NCBI GenBank assembly: GCA_019454045.1
Contig: SKCR01047750.1
Coordinates: 23,856-87,855 of the forward strand
DNA from: Zanthoxylum bungeanum
Taxonomy: Eukaryota > Streptophyta > Magnoliopsida > Sapindales > Rutaceae
DNA: 64,000 nucleotides
Direction: 5' to 3'
Of this stretch, positions 1 through 12,478 are shown piece by piece. How positions within the stretch are numbered: position 1 is the first letter of the stretch; each line of letters opens with the position of its first letter. The translations under genes and the position numbers were made by a program. The notes beneath the pieces were generated by a model. That model ran no database searches. It was not told where the DNA came from and saw only the letters and a program-made list of their open reading frames with translations.

Positions 1-490
1 AAGTGTTATTGGATAACATTGATTATTTACTTTGACCTATTTGGATTAATTCAATATTTACACAAGGGCTTTATTGTAATTTCATAATTATCTCTACCAT
101 TTGAGGATATTATGCTAATTGCAAGTATGTAATTATAGGTGTTTTTTTCTTGATTTTATTGGATTAAATCAAAGTGGAAGACATGTAACTAATCCATTAA
201 TTAAAATTTGTCTTGATTTAATTGGATTAAATCAAATTGGTAAACAACGGTGATTAGTCACACCTAATTATACATATTTGGATAAATTAGATTAACCCCA
301 CATAAAGTTTATTAGAACTTTTATTAATTAAAAATTACCTAAGATTTGCTATAAATAGCAAGCTTGAGCAAAGGTTTCAATCAAGCTTGAGAAAACTTAA
401 TACAAACAATTCTTGGAGAATTTAACCTAAGTTAGAGAAGTGTTTAGAGATGTTTTGTGAGATCTCTACAACATTCATCTAGGAGAAACC
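1..490 (+). repeat. Element B 5' LTR, first visible segment
   Basis: This matches the start of the surviving 3' LTR overlap (39996-40118) and the related LTR at 57041-57535. It contains the LTR TATA box at 349-358. It ends at the insertion point of element A, whose flanking bases AAACC (486-490) and AAACT (10284-10288) look like a target-site duplication with one mismatch. Confidence 0.85.
349..358 (+). promoter_or_regulatory. TATA box of element B LTR
   Basis: CTATAAATAG lies inside the short palindrome TTGCTATAAATAGCAA, about 130 bp before the A insertion. The related LTR at 57390-57410 has the box degraded to TAAAAATAG. The position, in the second half of the LTR, fits the core promoter. 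Confidence 0.6.
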
Positions 491-2348
491 TGTTGGACAA
501 TTATGACCCATAACATCACTATTTGTAAAAGACATTGTGGTTTTTGTACAAATTAACTATGTGACAAAGGAAATTGCTATTTTATCATTTTGTAATTGGA
601 TTACTTGAATATATATAAATGATAAAAGTCCTTATGATTAGTTTCGGATTAATAAGATATGAGACAGAATTAATCCATGAACGGTTTAATCATTAAATAT
701 TCATAGTCGTAGTATTATCGAGACTTGACATCAATAATACGGAATAGACTAATATTAAACTTGTGCGCGTTATGGAAGCTTAACGACATAGTTCTCATAT
801 ATTTAAGTATTGGATACTTATGCAAGTGTTATGGGAGGTTCTATTAGCCGTTGGACCGGGAACAGCTTCGCTCTGGATAGACCCATCGGAATCTCATTGG
901 TAGTATGACTATGTGTCTATGGGAATCTGCATCAAGGTAGGTGTATGTGGTTTTAACCTGAGACTTGCATCGCTAATACTTGCGACAATCAGTACGATTT
1001 GGTTTTGGTCGTCCGGGGCTTTAACATGTTCTGTGTATTCCTCTTCTAGGTTTACTGAGAATCATAGTGTATTGGGTGTGATGTCAAGATGAAAGTATCA
1101 CTTCAGTCATATGGAGAAGATGATCACGCAGGGATACAGAACTAGTACTGTATATGTTGCAGCTATCGAGATAATATGACTAGGTCATGATTATCCGATT
1201 AAAGAGACTAGTTGCTAGTGATCGGATATATGCTTCATACAGGGCAAACACAATTCCAGCCCCGGGCCTAGCATATGACATCTGATACTGGATCGTAATA
1301 CACAATACATAGTATACTATGCCTGATATAGATTATATATTCTTCGTTGATTATTTTTGGAGAATTAGGTAGGCACAGTGATTTGCTAGAAGCCAACCAT
1401 ATCTTGTAAATCGGTAAGAACGTGGTACGGGGTACGCACGTGTTCGGATAGTCCGATGACCGTATTTACTGCCAACATATCCAGGATCTCTTGGGTCACT
1501 TCCCAAAGATTCACCGATGACATTTGACTCGAATAGAATTAATCTTGGATTAATTATGAGAGAGAAAATTAATCTGGGATTAATTACTGTAAGAGTTTAT
1601 CTGGGATAAAATTCAAATAGAAGAGAGAACGCGATTAATTTGGAATTAATCGATTAAATAATATATTTGATATATTAATTGAAATCGGATTTCAAAGCGG
1701 AATTAAAATTGGATTTTAATTTGGCCGAACGAATTAATTTGGAATTAATTCGCAAGCGACTTTCGTAATAATTTTGCTAGACATTATTATTTAATTAAAT
1801 TGGATTTAATTACGTCGCAACGGAAAATTCGTTTAATCGGATTAAATGAACCCGAGCCCGAAGGTGTTGGGCAAGCCAACTTGAATTTTGAATTTAAGTG
1901 GTGGGACCCACTAACTTACATCAATTGTCAACAAGTTGATGGTGGTAGTTGAGAGCCTTTAATGAATCTTACACAACACACTTTGCCTTTTGCTTTTTTG
2001 AAAAGCATATACCAACTTTTGCAAGTTGAATTTTGTAATTGTTTTAGAAACAAAATATCAAAAAACCAAACTCTGTCTTTTCCCCTCATTTTGCTGTGAG
2101 CATGCCTTCTTCCTCTCTTTGATTTTGCTTCAAAATCAAGCAAGCTAGCACTTAAGGAGTCTTGTGAGGTGATAGGGAAACTCACCATTGGGTTGGATTC
2201 ACTCAAAGATGGCTTGGAGCTTCAAACAAACATATAAAATTTTCAAATTCTCATCCGTTCATTGTAAGTAATTTTCTGCAACTTACTTTGTTTTATTCAA
2301 ACATTATCATGACTTAGAGACCTTGGGCATGTCTAGGACTAACTAACA
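491..2348 (+). repeat. Element A 5' LTR
   Basis: It is a direct repeat of 8424-10283 with scattered substitutions and small indels. It begins TGTTGG and ends AACA immediately before the primer site. Small open frames in it are repeated in the other LTR with differences and are not genes. Confidence 0.92.
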
Positions 2349-2349
2349 A

Positions 2350-2361
2350 TGGTATCAGAGC
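2350..2361 (+). other. Primer binding site of element A
   Basis: TGGTATCAGAGC begins one base after the 5' LTR. It is the usual copia primer site, complementary to the 3' end of plant initiator methionine tRNA. Confidence 0.9.
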
Positions 2362-4601
2362 CTTTTCTAAGCATGATTTGAGTTTAGAGTTTATATACTT
2401 TATTTGGGGATTTTGTGTTTGGAGTATGTTTTTTCAAAATTGGTTGTTTAGTTGTGTATGTAAGATGGTGAATTGGATTTGTGCATCTTAGAATTTGAGA
2501 AAAATTGATTGGATTAATTTTCCCTAAAATTCACCTTATGGCCGAACAAGAACCCTAGACTTCTCATGGTGATTTTTTGATTTTATACTATTGGATAAGT
2601 TTAAAGCATGAAATGAATATTAATTGTTGGTTTAATTAGATTGAAATCGAAATCGAATGTTATTTCATGATATTGCCGGAGATTAAGCATGTTTAATGGA
2701 TTGATTTTACTTCTATTGTGTTGGACATGAATTGGATAAATTAAAGCATGATTAATTAGTTTAAATTGATGTTTTGGAAATATTAGTTTAATTAATTAAT
2801 TATGGTAATTACACTTTAATAAAAATTAATGTGATATTTAGAATATTATGTTAATAAGAATTAGTCTTTAAATTGGATTGGGCTAGTTTGTTGTATTTGG
2901 GCTTAATGGGCTTGGTTGGGCCAAGTTTAGTTTTGGACAATTGGGTTGGATCCAATTGGGCCCAAAACCATTTCCATAAAGTCCACGTATGACTTTTGGG
3001 CCTTTTAAATAATTTAATTGGGCCTAATGAGCCTAAATTAATTTTTGGCAAAAATGGTGATTCCTTATTGGGCCTTGGAATCTTGGATTGGATCCATATT
3101 GGCCAAAGCTCATGCCTTAAGAATTAATTGAAAGCCCATTGGACTTTAATTGAATAGTATTGGATATTAATTGGGCCTTTGAGACCCATTTAGATTGGAT
3201 TTGGAATCCAAGTCTTTAAGGCACATAAATAAGTGTAATTATTTAATTTGGAATTAAATTCGAATTAGTATTGAATACAAATTAAATTGGATTTAAAATT
3301 GTAGTTCGATATAATTCAAGAATACGTACTTTGAGTATTTATTCTTAAACGAGTTGGACTCGCGTAAATCAAATCGTTGTTTGAACATTTGATGGTCATT
3401 AATTCAAAGATTAATTAATTGGATTAGATTGATTGAATAACATGCTTTGTGTGAATACTTGGATGTATTTGTATGAATAATGTATATCGGATGGATATTA
3501 GAAGGATGAGGGCAATTTTGGAAATTATTGTAATAAATTTAGAATTTATTAAATTGGACCTGCGTGTCCAGCCTATTATCTCTTTACTCTTTGTATTTCT
3601 CTTTTCACTAATTCCCCTCAATGTAAATGAGGTTTCTTTAATGTATTATGTAATTGGGTAGAAGTAATAATAGTGCTAGCGGGAGAGAAGAAATTGAGAG
3701 ATTTGTTCTAGGAACAATTTGTTATATATCCATCCGCATATCATTATTAATTTATTCGCGCCTTATTATGCTTTTAGAATGCATGTTTAAGGGTGTATGA
3801 TGAGACCTAATCAAAGATAATAAATTGGATGCCAATTTATGCGAAAAACCATCACTTTAACATTAAGTGTTTTCCTTCCATTGAATGGTTCTCTCTCAAG
3901 ATCCAAGATTGGCTTTGATTTGTTGGCCAAAGTCAAGATCATTGTCCATCGCGGATGTATTTGAACCACGTAGGCTTTGTTATATATCGCATGTCTTGGG
4001 CAGTTGTGACTTGTTGGCCAAAGTCAAGGTCACTTCTGTACATCGACATGGATTACGAAGCTTTCCCACTGTCAATGGGTCGCGCTTAACTGGAATCATT
4101 AAGCTTGTTGAGCCAAATCCAAGACTTAGTTGATTCAGAGGAAAAGGTTAGGATATATATATTGGATATATATTTGGACTTGGAGGTCCACCTACCGGAT
4201 CTAGGAATTGGATGGGATCCAATTGATCTTAGAGATCTACCTAGTTAAGTTTCATACAGCTTGTTGGCCAAAGTCAAGGTTGTGTGTTATTTAACGGGAT
4301 CCTAGCCCACTAGGAAACTGGGTTTCCCGAGTACTCAACATAGGGTTAGAGGCTCACCGAAAAATAGTGGAAGGCCAGTATTAAATTTGCAATTTCGTTT
4401 AATACTTTCCAAATACGTGCTTTTAAATTATTTTCGTCGTTATATATTTATATAGTTGGACTAATATTTTATTGTTTTCTTTGAACAATTGGACTGTACC
4501 ATAACTTCATTTGTAGTTGATTATATAGTTAGATTATAGTAATCATTACATTTGATTATACCCGATATCGTTGATTGAATAGTTAGACTATTGCAATCAA
4601 G
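2362..4601 (+). other. Long untranslated leader of element A
   Basis: No gene is seen in these 2.2 kb. Two kinds of internal structure stand out. From about 2870 to 3200 there are at least ten TGGGCC/TGGGCT words on either strand. From about 3915 to 4285 the phrase TTGGCCAAAGTCAAG occurs three times, with a fourth weaker copy near 4110. Both structures are repeated, inverted, in the leader of element D (48000-49370), so they belong to the family rather than to this insertion. Confidence 0.7.
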
Positions 4602-5625
4602 ATGACAGGAAAAATTAGCGTCAGAGACATCGTCATGGGCAATAATGTCTTTAACGGCTCTAATTTTTCAGACTGGGAGATGGATCTCATGATTGTCTTG
4701 GGAGCCGAGAAGTTGCTCTATGTCATAGACAGACCTCTCGGGCCTGAGCCTAGACATGAGCGGGTTGTTGATCATGAGCTTTGGAAGACTCACAATGATG
4801 ACAACTCAACTGCTCAGTATGTCATGCTTGCCGCAATGACCCCCCAATTTCATCGTCAAAATAAGGGATTGGATCTCTACAACATGATGATTGCTGACAT
4901 CAAACAACTAGGTCAGCTAGGTATAACCTTTGAGGCTGAGACTTCTATAGATTTGATCTTACAGTCTCTGTCTGATTGTTGGGGCGGGTTTATCATGAAC
5001 TACAATATGATGAACCAAGAGAAGACTCTTGGAGAGTTGATGGCGATGATGAAAGAAGCAGAGCCAGAGCTTCTGAAGGGCAAAGTGCGAGGTGCACTTC
5101 ACTTCGATATCTCAGAAGGCCAAGGCTTGGCCGAAGGCTTCTGGAGGTGTGAAGAAGAAGAAGAAGAAAAGAAAGGGCAAGGCCAAATCATCAAAGTCTT
5201 CTGCGAAGGCAAATGATAAATCCCAAGATGTCTGCCTACAGTTTGGCAAATGGGGTCACTGGAAGCGTGACTTTCGTGAGTACAAGGCACATATGAAGGA
5301 AGTGAAGGCGGGCAAGGCTCCGGCTTCAGGTATGTTTGTTATTGAAATAAACATGTCTACTTCTAGTTTTAAAAATTGGATTTTTGATTCTGGATGTGGA
5401 ACTCATATATGTACTGATGTGCAGGATCTGCGGATTAGCAGGAGACTGGCCTCAGGCGAGATTGACCTACGAGTTGGAAACGGGACCAGAGTTGCTGTTT
5501 TAGCTGTAGGGACTTATACTTTGGAACTGCCATCGAGGCATGTACGTACTTTATCAGACTGTTATTATGTACCTAGTTTGACTAGAAACATTATCTCTAT
5601 ATCTTGTTTGACCCAATGCGGGTAA
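4602..5625 (+). pseudogene. Element A gag and protease (frameshifted)
   Basis: The gag begins at 4602 (MTGKISVRD...) and stays open to 5216, but the reading frame must change near 5100-5140 to reach the basic region, the zinc knuckle and the protease in the frame that ends at 5625. The knuckle reads CLQFGKWGHWKRDF, so two of the expected cysteines are replaced by phenylalanine. The aspartic protease motif is visible as WIFDSGCGTH. Relative to the gag of element D, about 40 residues are missing in frame between YNMM and IADIKQLG (near 4890-4895). The protein would package element RNA in the cytoplasm; this copy is unlikely to work. Confidence 0.85.
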
Positions 5626-5780
5626 ACTTTTGTATTCCGAAACACTGGGTGTTTTGTTTATAAAGATGATTTTGAGATATGTACAACTGATGCTAATAAT
5701 GGTCTTTATATTTTGAATATAAATTAATCTCAAGCATATAATATGACAAACAAAAGGCTCAAAATGAGTAAAACAGATTA

Positions 5781-6553
5781 AACTTATCTATGGCATTGTC
5801 GTCTGGGACACATTAACAAGACTCGCATATCCACGCTTTCGAAGAGTGGATACATGGATGGATTTGATCTTAATTCATATGATGTCTACGAATCTTGTTT
5901 ATTAGGCAAGATGCCTAAAACCCCTTTTAGCGGTAAAGTTGTTCGTGCCACTAAACTGTTAGCCCTCGTTCATAGTGGCGTATGTGGGCCCATGTCTAGC
6001 CAGGCTAGAGGTGGATATGAATACTTCGTAACCTTTACGGATGACGCATCGCGTTATGGTTATGTGTTTCTTATGAAACACAAATCGGAAACTTTTAGAG
6101 TTTCGACACGAAGTAGAAAAACAGACTGGCAAAAGTATTAAAACATTACGGTTGGACCGTGGTGGAGAATACTTGAGCAATGAGTTTCTCGATAACTTGA
6201 AAGAGTATCGTATTCTTTCACAGTGGACTCCTCTCGAAACACCTCAATTAAACGGTGTGTCTGAACTGAGAAACCGAACTTTGTTAGACATTGTAAGGTC
6301 TATGATGAGTCGTACTGAGCTACCAATTTCCTTCTGGGGATACGCATTGAACAGTGCAATACTTATTTTAAATAATGTTCCGTCAAAGTCTGTTGGACAG
6401 ACTCCATATGAAATATGGACAGGAAAGAAATCGGGTTTCTCATTCCTGAAGATTTGGGGATGCTTGGCATACGTTAAACGTTTGGATGGTACCAAATTAG
6501 AACCCAAATCAGATAAGTGCTTATTTGTAGGTTATCCTAGGGAAACCAAATGA
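5781..6553 (+). pseudogene. Element A GAG-pre-integrase and integrase (broken)
   Basis: The pre-integrase HCRLGHINKTR segment begins near 5790. It is followed by the integrase core with VHSGVCGPMSS and FVTFTDDASRYGY, then a frame change near 6115-6150 and the DRGGEYLSNEF and RTELPISFWGY segments, ending with LFVGYPRETK before a TGA at 6551. Domain order and motifs are standard for copia integrases. The frame change between the two halves separates the catalytic acidic residues, so the enzyme is dead as read. Confidence 0.88.
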
Positions 6554-6634
6554 TATTACTTCTACAACCCACAAGAGAACAAGGTATTTTTTGCTCTCCA
6601 TGCGGTTTTCCTCGAAAAGGAATTCCTAAATGCA

Positions 6635-7822
6635 GTGGTAAGTGGGAGGAAAGTAGAAATCGATGAAAATCATAGTGATATTGTTCCTGGCACCGACTCC
6701 TTAACGGAATACGAACAGTTCATCAGGGATGAGACTGTACCACAATCTTCTAATACACAAGAACCGCGTAGATCAGAGAGAGTCAGAAAACAACATGATA
6801 GGTATGGGTTTCTGATCTCACCTCATATAGATATTAATCTTATTGAGGATAATGAGCCGGCTACGTCTGATGAAGCGATACAAGGTATCGACTCCACTTT
6901 ATGGCAAGATCTCATAAAGTCCGAAATGGATTCCATGTATACCAACCAAGTTTGGACACTGATTGATGCACCAGAAGGCGTTAAGCCGATTGGTTGTAAA
7001 TGGGTCTTCAAGAAGAAGACAGACATGGATGGCAACATACAAATGTACAAAGTTAGGCTTGTAATGAAAGGGTATCGTCAACGAGATGGTGTCGATTACG
7101 ATGAAATTTTTTCACCTGTTGCCATGATTAAATCCATTCGGATAATGCTTGTTATTACTGCATATTTTGATTATGAAATATGGCAGATGGACGTCAAAAC
7201 AGATTTCCTTAACGGAAACATTTTGGAGGATGTTTATATGCAACAGCCTGACGGTTTTATCGTACCAAAACATGCAAACAAAGTTTGCAAGTTAAATCGA
7301 TCCATTTATGGATTGAAGCAAGCATTGCGTTCTTGGAACCAACGTTTTGATGAGATCATAAAAGAATATGATTTCATACAAAACGAAGATGATTCTTGTG
7401 TCTATAAGAAGGTTAGTGAGAGTGCACTAACATTTAGTGTCCTTTACCTTGATGATGTATTGCTTATTAGTAATGACATTACCATGCTACAATCGGTGAA
7501 AGCTTGGCTTTCATTAAAATTCTCTATGAAAGATCTGGGAGAAGCAGCATTTATTCTGGGAATAAGGATCTATCGGGATAGATCTAGAAAGCTACTTGGA
7601 CTCTCCCAGAGCTCGTACATTGACGAAGTGTTGAAGAGATTCAACATGGATCAGTCCAAGAGGGGACTGCTTCCAGTGTCACATGGCGTCTCTCTATCTA
7701 AAGACATGTGTCCTAAAACTCAAGATGAGAGAGATAACATGAATCAGATCATGTTCGCTTCTGCAGTTGGATCGATCATGTATGTCATGATATGTACCGA
7801 CCTGATGTCTCGTATGCTTTGA
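6635..7822 (+). pseudogene. Element A reverse transcriptase segment
   Basis: The open frame is 395 codons and covers the linker and the RT. WTLIDAPEGVKPIGCKWVFKKK and WQMDVKTDFLNG mark the palm start. The catalytic box reads YLDD instead of the usual YVDD. SIYGLKQALRSWNQRF and FILGIRIYRDRS follow. The frame stops at 7820 before RNase H. It is one of the few long open stretches in the element, but the flanking domains are broken, so it is treated as part of a pseudogene. Confidence 0.85.
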
Positions 7823-8409
7823 GCATGTGTAGTGATGGTCACTGGATTGCTGTTAAGAACATCCTTAAGTATCTTAGATGAACTAAATATGCTTTCTTAG
7901 TCTATAGAGATTGAGAACTTAAGGTGACTGGGTTCACCGATGCAAGTTTCCAAACCGAAAAAGACGACTCTAAGTGGAAATCTGGGTATATATTTTGTTT
8001 GAACAACGGAGCAGTGAGCTGGAAATCTTCCAAGCAATAGACTGTTGCTGATTCAACAATAGAAGTGAAATATATTGATGCAGATGAGATAGCAAAAGAA
8101 GCAGTTTGGATCCGTAAATTCCTAATTGGATTAGGAGTAGTTCTGTTAGCAGTTGAGCCTGTACCTTTGTATTGTGACAATAACGGGGCTATAGTGCAGG
8201 CTAAGGAACCGCGGTCTCATCAAAGATCCAAGCATGTACTTCGATGTTTCCATCTGATTCGTGAGATCATACATCGTGGCGATGTGAAGATCGAAAAGAT
8301 CGCTTCAAATGACAACATTGCATATCCGCTGACGAAAGCTATTTCTCAGCAGAAGTTTGAGCGACATGTACATAGTTCAGGTGTTAGATACTTGAGTGAT
8401 TGGCTATGA
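7823..8409 (+). pseudogene. Element A RNase H remnant
   Basis: The copia RNase H can be followed through several stops: a short TDASF-like stretch near 7930, then an open frame from 8065 with KEAVWIRKFL, PLYCDNNGAI and RSKHVLRCFHLIREI, ending at LSDWL (8409), eight bases from the polypurine tract. The DNNGA box is intact. Confidence 0.85.
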
Positions 8410-8412
8410 GCC

Positions 8413-8423
8413 AAGTGGGAGAT
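8413..8423 (+). other. Polypurine tract of element A
   Basis: AAGTGGGAGAT immediately precedes the 3' LTR start. The same tract is seen next to element E (53121-53131) and, inverted, next to element D (41982-41992). Confidence 0.85.
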
Positions 8424-10283
8424 TGTTGGACAATTATGACCCATAGCATCACTATTTGTAAAAGACATTGTGGTTTTTGTACGAATTAACTATGTGACAA
8501 AGGAAATTGCTATTTTATCATTTTGTAAATGGATTACTTGAATATATATAAATGATAAAAGTCCTTATGATTAGTTCCGGATTAATAAGATATGAGACAG
8601 TATTAATCCACGAACGGTTTAATCATTAAATCCATAGTCGTAGTTATCGAGACTGGACATCGATAATGCGGAATAGACTAGTATTACACTTGTGCGCATT
8701 ATGGAAGCTTAACGGCATAGTTCTCATATATTTAAGTATTGGATATTTATGCAAGTGTGATAGGAGGTTCTGTTAGCCGTTGGACTGGGAACAGCTTCAC
8801 TCTGGATAGACCCCTCGGAATCCCATTTGGTAATATGACTATATGTCTATGGGAATCTGCATCAGGGTAGGTGTATGTGGTCTTAACTTGAGACTTGCAT
8901 CGCTAATACTTGTGACAATCAGTACACTTTGGTTTTGGTCATCCGGGGCTTTAACAGGTTATGTGTATGCCTCTTCTAGGTTTACTGAGAATCGTAGTGT
9001 ATTGGGTGTGATGTCAAGATGGAAGTATCACTTCAGTCATATTGAGAAGATGATCATGCAGGGATATAGAACTAGTACTCTATATGCTGCAGCTATCGGG
9101 ATAATATGACTAGGTCGTGATTATCTGATTAAAGAGACTAGTTGTTAGTGATCCGATATATGCTTCGTACAGGGCAGACACAATTCCAGCCGCAGATTTA
9201 GCATGTGACATCTGATACTGGATCGTAATAAGCAATACATAATATACTATGCCTGATATTGATTATATATTCTTCGTTGAATATTTCTGGAGAATTGGGT
9301 AGGCACGGTGCTTTGCTAGAAGCCAACCATGTCTTGTAAATGGGTAAGAACGTGGTACGGGGTACGCACGTGTTCGGATAGTCCGATGATCGTATTTACT
9401 GCCAACATATCCAAGGATCTCTTGGGTCGCTTCCCAAAGATTCACCGATGACATTTGACTCGAACAGAATTAATCTGGGATTAGTTATGAGAGAGAGAAA
9501 ATTAATCTGGGATTAATTACGGTAAGAATTTATCTAGGATAAAATTCAAATAGAAGAGAGAACGCGATTAATTTGGAATTAATCGATTAAATAATATATT
9601 GGATATATTAATTGAAATCGGATTTCAAAGCAGAATTAAAATTTGATTTTAATTCGGGCGAACTAATTAATTTGGAATTAATTCGCAAGCGACTTTCGTA
9701 ATAATTTTGCTAGGTATTATTATTTAATTAAATTGGATTTAATTACGTCGCAACGGAAAATTCGTTTAATCGGATTAAACGAACCCGAGCCCGAAGTGTG
9801 TTGGGCAAGCCAACTTGAATTTTGAATTTAAATGGTGGGGCCCACTAACTTACATCAATTGTCAACAAGTTGATGGTGGTAGTTGAGAGCGTATAATGAA
9901 TCTTACACAACACATTTTGCCTTTTGCTTTTTTGAAAAGCATATCCCAACTTTTGCAAGTTGACTTTTGTAATTTTTTTAGAAACAAAATATCAAAAAAC
10001 CAAACTCTCTTTTTTCCCCTCATTTTGATGTGAGCATGACTTCTTCCTCTCTTTGATTTTGCTTCAAAAATCAAGCAAACTAGCACTTAAGGAGTCTTGT
10101 GAGGTGATAGGGAAACTCACCATTGGGTTGGATTCACTCAAAGAAGGCTTGGAGCTTCAAACAAACAAACAAAATTTTCAAATTCTCAGCTGTTCATTAT
10201 AAGTAATTTTCTGCAACTTACTTTGTTTTATTCACACATTATCATGACTTAGAGACCTTGGGCATGTCTAGGACTAACTAACA
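8424..10283 (+). repeat. Element A 3' LTR
   Basis: It is a direct repeat of 491-2348. It ends ACTAACA at 10283, after which the B LTR resumes with AAACTAAGATGG. The corresponding uninterrupted B-type LTR at 57530-57560 reads GAGAAATCAAGATTGG across this point. Confidence 0.92.
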
Positions 10284-10961
10284 AAACTAAGATGGGATCT
10301 TGGAGTGAAGCTTGTTACCATTGGAATCAAGATTGGATTTTGGAGTCAAGCTTGCAAACCTTTGAAGTTCTCCAACCATTTCAACAAAGAGAAGGAGATT
10401 GGATCTTTACATCAAGCTTACTAGGTAAGCTTGAACTTCTCTTAAGCTATGTTCTTCATTAGTGAGTTTTCATTAGTGAGACATATAGTGATGAATTATG
10501 TATTGGATGCATGATTACATAGCTTAAAGTTGAAATAAGGCTAATAAATTGTGTTAGGATGCTTTGGAAGTATAAACACAATATACTTGTTAATTAGGTC
10601 AAATATGTTGATGTTGGACATGAAATAATTAATAAGAGTTTGGAACTCTAGATTAAAGTTTAGAGCTATGGCTACCATTCTAAAATCACTTGACCACCTT
10701 TGGGTGAACTAGAATTGTTCATGAGACATTTCATAGGGGGATTCTAAATTATTTTGTGTTTTGATTCAAATAAATACATATATGTATTTAGAATACATGT
10801 ATGTTAGTTGTATAACATGTGTTTTGGTTGGTTTAGATGTTAAAATTGGTTTTAAGTTATATTGAAATGATAGGAGAAAATTGGAAGTGTTTAGGATTGG
10901 TTTGAAGTATAAAAATGCTCACTGCCTAGTGGAGCGTCACGACACTGACCTTTTAGCATCA
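10284..10961 (+). repeat. Element B 5' LTR, second segment
   Basis: It aligns with 57545-58180 of the uninterrupted LTR at 56005-58444. It ends at the insertion site of element C, where CATCA (10957-10961) and CATCG (34592-34596) form a 4-of-5 target duplication. Confidence 0.82.
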
Positions 10962-12367
10962 TGACCGATGCTTTCACACGCGTATAACGCAAGCACATGT
11001 ATCGTTCAAGTAGTATAAAAAGTATCGATCCCACGAGGACTTAATACCTAATCTATTAATTTTATGAGGTCAAATGATTACTAGTATCTAACAGGTTGAT
11101 TGATTGATTTGAAATGGTGAAGATTTTGAATTTAAAAACAAGTAAATAAAATTGCACGAAAGTAGGTTTAAGAAAATTCAATATTAGGAAACTATCTAGG
11201 GTTGTGAATCTTCCAATATCATTTTAAAGATCAAATGGTTATTTCATTTTTGTGTAATATATCGGTTTACTAACCTGAAACACTAAATTATGCGAAAGCC
11301 TCTGTCAACGGACAGACGTAAATACTCAGTATAACCTAATTGAACCATATGTCTATGTCAACCAAATTACCTGGATTCATTAAGTTTAAGTTCCAATTAT
11401 GGCTACCCCAGCCCGACAGGTATATGTCTATCATTTAAGGAAATCTATTAAAGGGTTATTTATCCTCAAGGAAGATCGTGGGCTATTAAGTCTAAGGCTG
11501 AAACCTAAAATTCCTTTGTCAAGTTTATTTTAGATTAACCAGATCAATCTTATTAGTGGCCAATTAACAAGACGCATTAAGCTTAAGACTTAATAAGTAA
11601 ACCTTTAAATTACCCAAACTATAAAATAACCCCTTATAAACTGGTGATATTAGAATTCATCACAACCCTAGATAACTAACTTAGTTACGACACATAACTA
11701 GGGCTAGTAAAAACTTAAAAATAAAAGACATAAATTACAATGCTGAAAAGTAAATGCGGTAAAATAAATACTGAAAAGTAAAATTATAATAAAATAAAAT
11801 GCTAAGGTAAAAGGATATACTTTTACTACTACTAATTTAGATATCTCCCTTAATATAATATATTAACTTGTGATTATATTACCAACCAGCCATATAAGGG
11901 GTAACCTGATTATGTCAAATTAAGTCCGACCAGCCATATAGGCGGTATCAAATTTGTCAATAAACCTGCCATATATAGGCAGTAAGAAAGTTTAATTACC
12001 AACCGACCAATCTGGCAGTACCCTTGTTTAGTCAGATTAAAACCAGTTTATAAATTATTACCAACCGGCCAATATAGCGGTATCCTCATTAAGTCAAATT
12101 TTAAATAGTGAATATATTATAATTAAGGGAGATTAATCTAAATAGCAATAGTAAAAGAATTACCTTTCACCCTAGCAGGGGGAAGTTACCTCCTCATGGT
12201 TGAATATTAAAAACTGTAAAAGTAAAGAAAGTAAATTACTATTACTATTACAGAATGTAATTAAAATTAATTACAAAACTGAAATTAAAATAAACTAGAT
12301 AGAAAACTCTCTATTTACATCAGAGAATTCAGAGAGGAAGGTACATCTGAAACTGAAATTTCGAGCT

Positions 12368-12379
12368 CTATTTATAGGC
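12368..12379 (-). promoter_or_regulatory. TATA box of element C 3' LTR
   Basis: On the minus strand this reads GCCTATAAATAG. The same box is at 33899-33910 in the 5' LTR and at 45637-45648 in the related solo LTR, so it is conserved within the family. Confidence 0.65.
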
Positions 12380-12478
12380 ATCAATAAGCCCAGCGCGTCG
12401 CGACGCGCACGTTTCTTCTTGCGTCGCGCCGCGCTGATGTGTCAATGCGTGATTGGTCCGTTTCAGATTCTTATCTGC

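Larger units (their letters stand above)
491..10283 (+). mobile_element. Ty1-copia element A (degenerate)
   Basis: The element is 9.8 kb, with two LTRs of about 1.86 kb that start TGTTGGACAATT and end ACTAACA. An initiator-Met primer site follows the 5' LTR and a purine tract AAGTGGGAGAT precedes the 3' LTR. Domain order is gag, protease, integrase, RT, RNase H, as in copia. Stops and frameshifts break gag/protease, integrase and RNase H, while the RT reading frame (6635-7822) is long and open. The element sits inside the 5' LTR of B. Elements D and E belong to the same family. Confidence 0.92.

Noticed and set aside
8843..9109. 88-codon frame in the A 3' LTR
   Set aside because: The equivalent part of the 5' LTR has stops, and no domain is seen.
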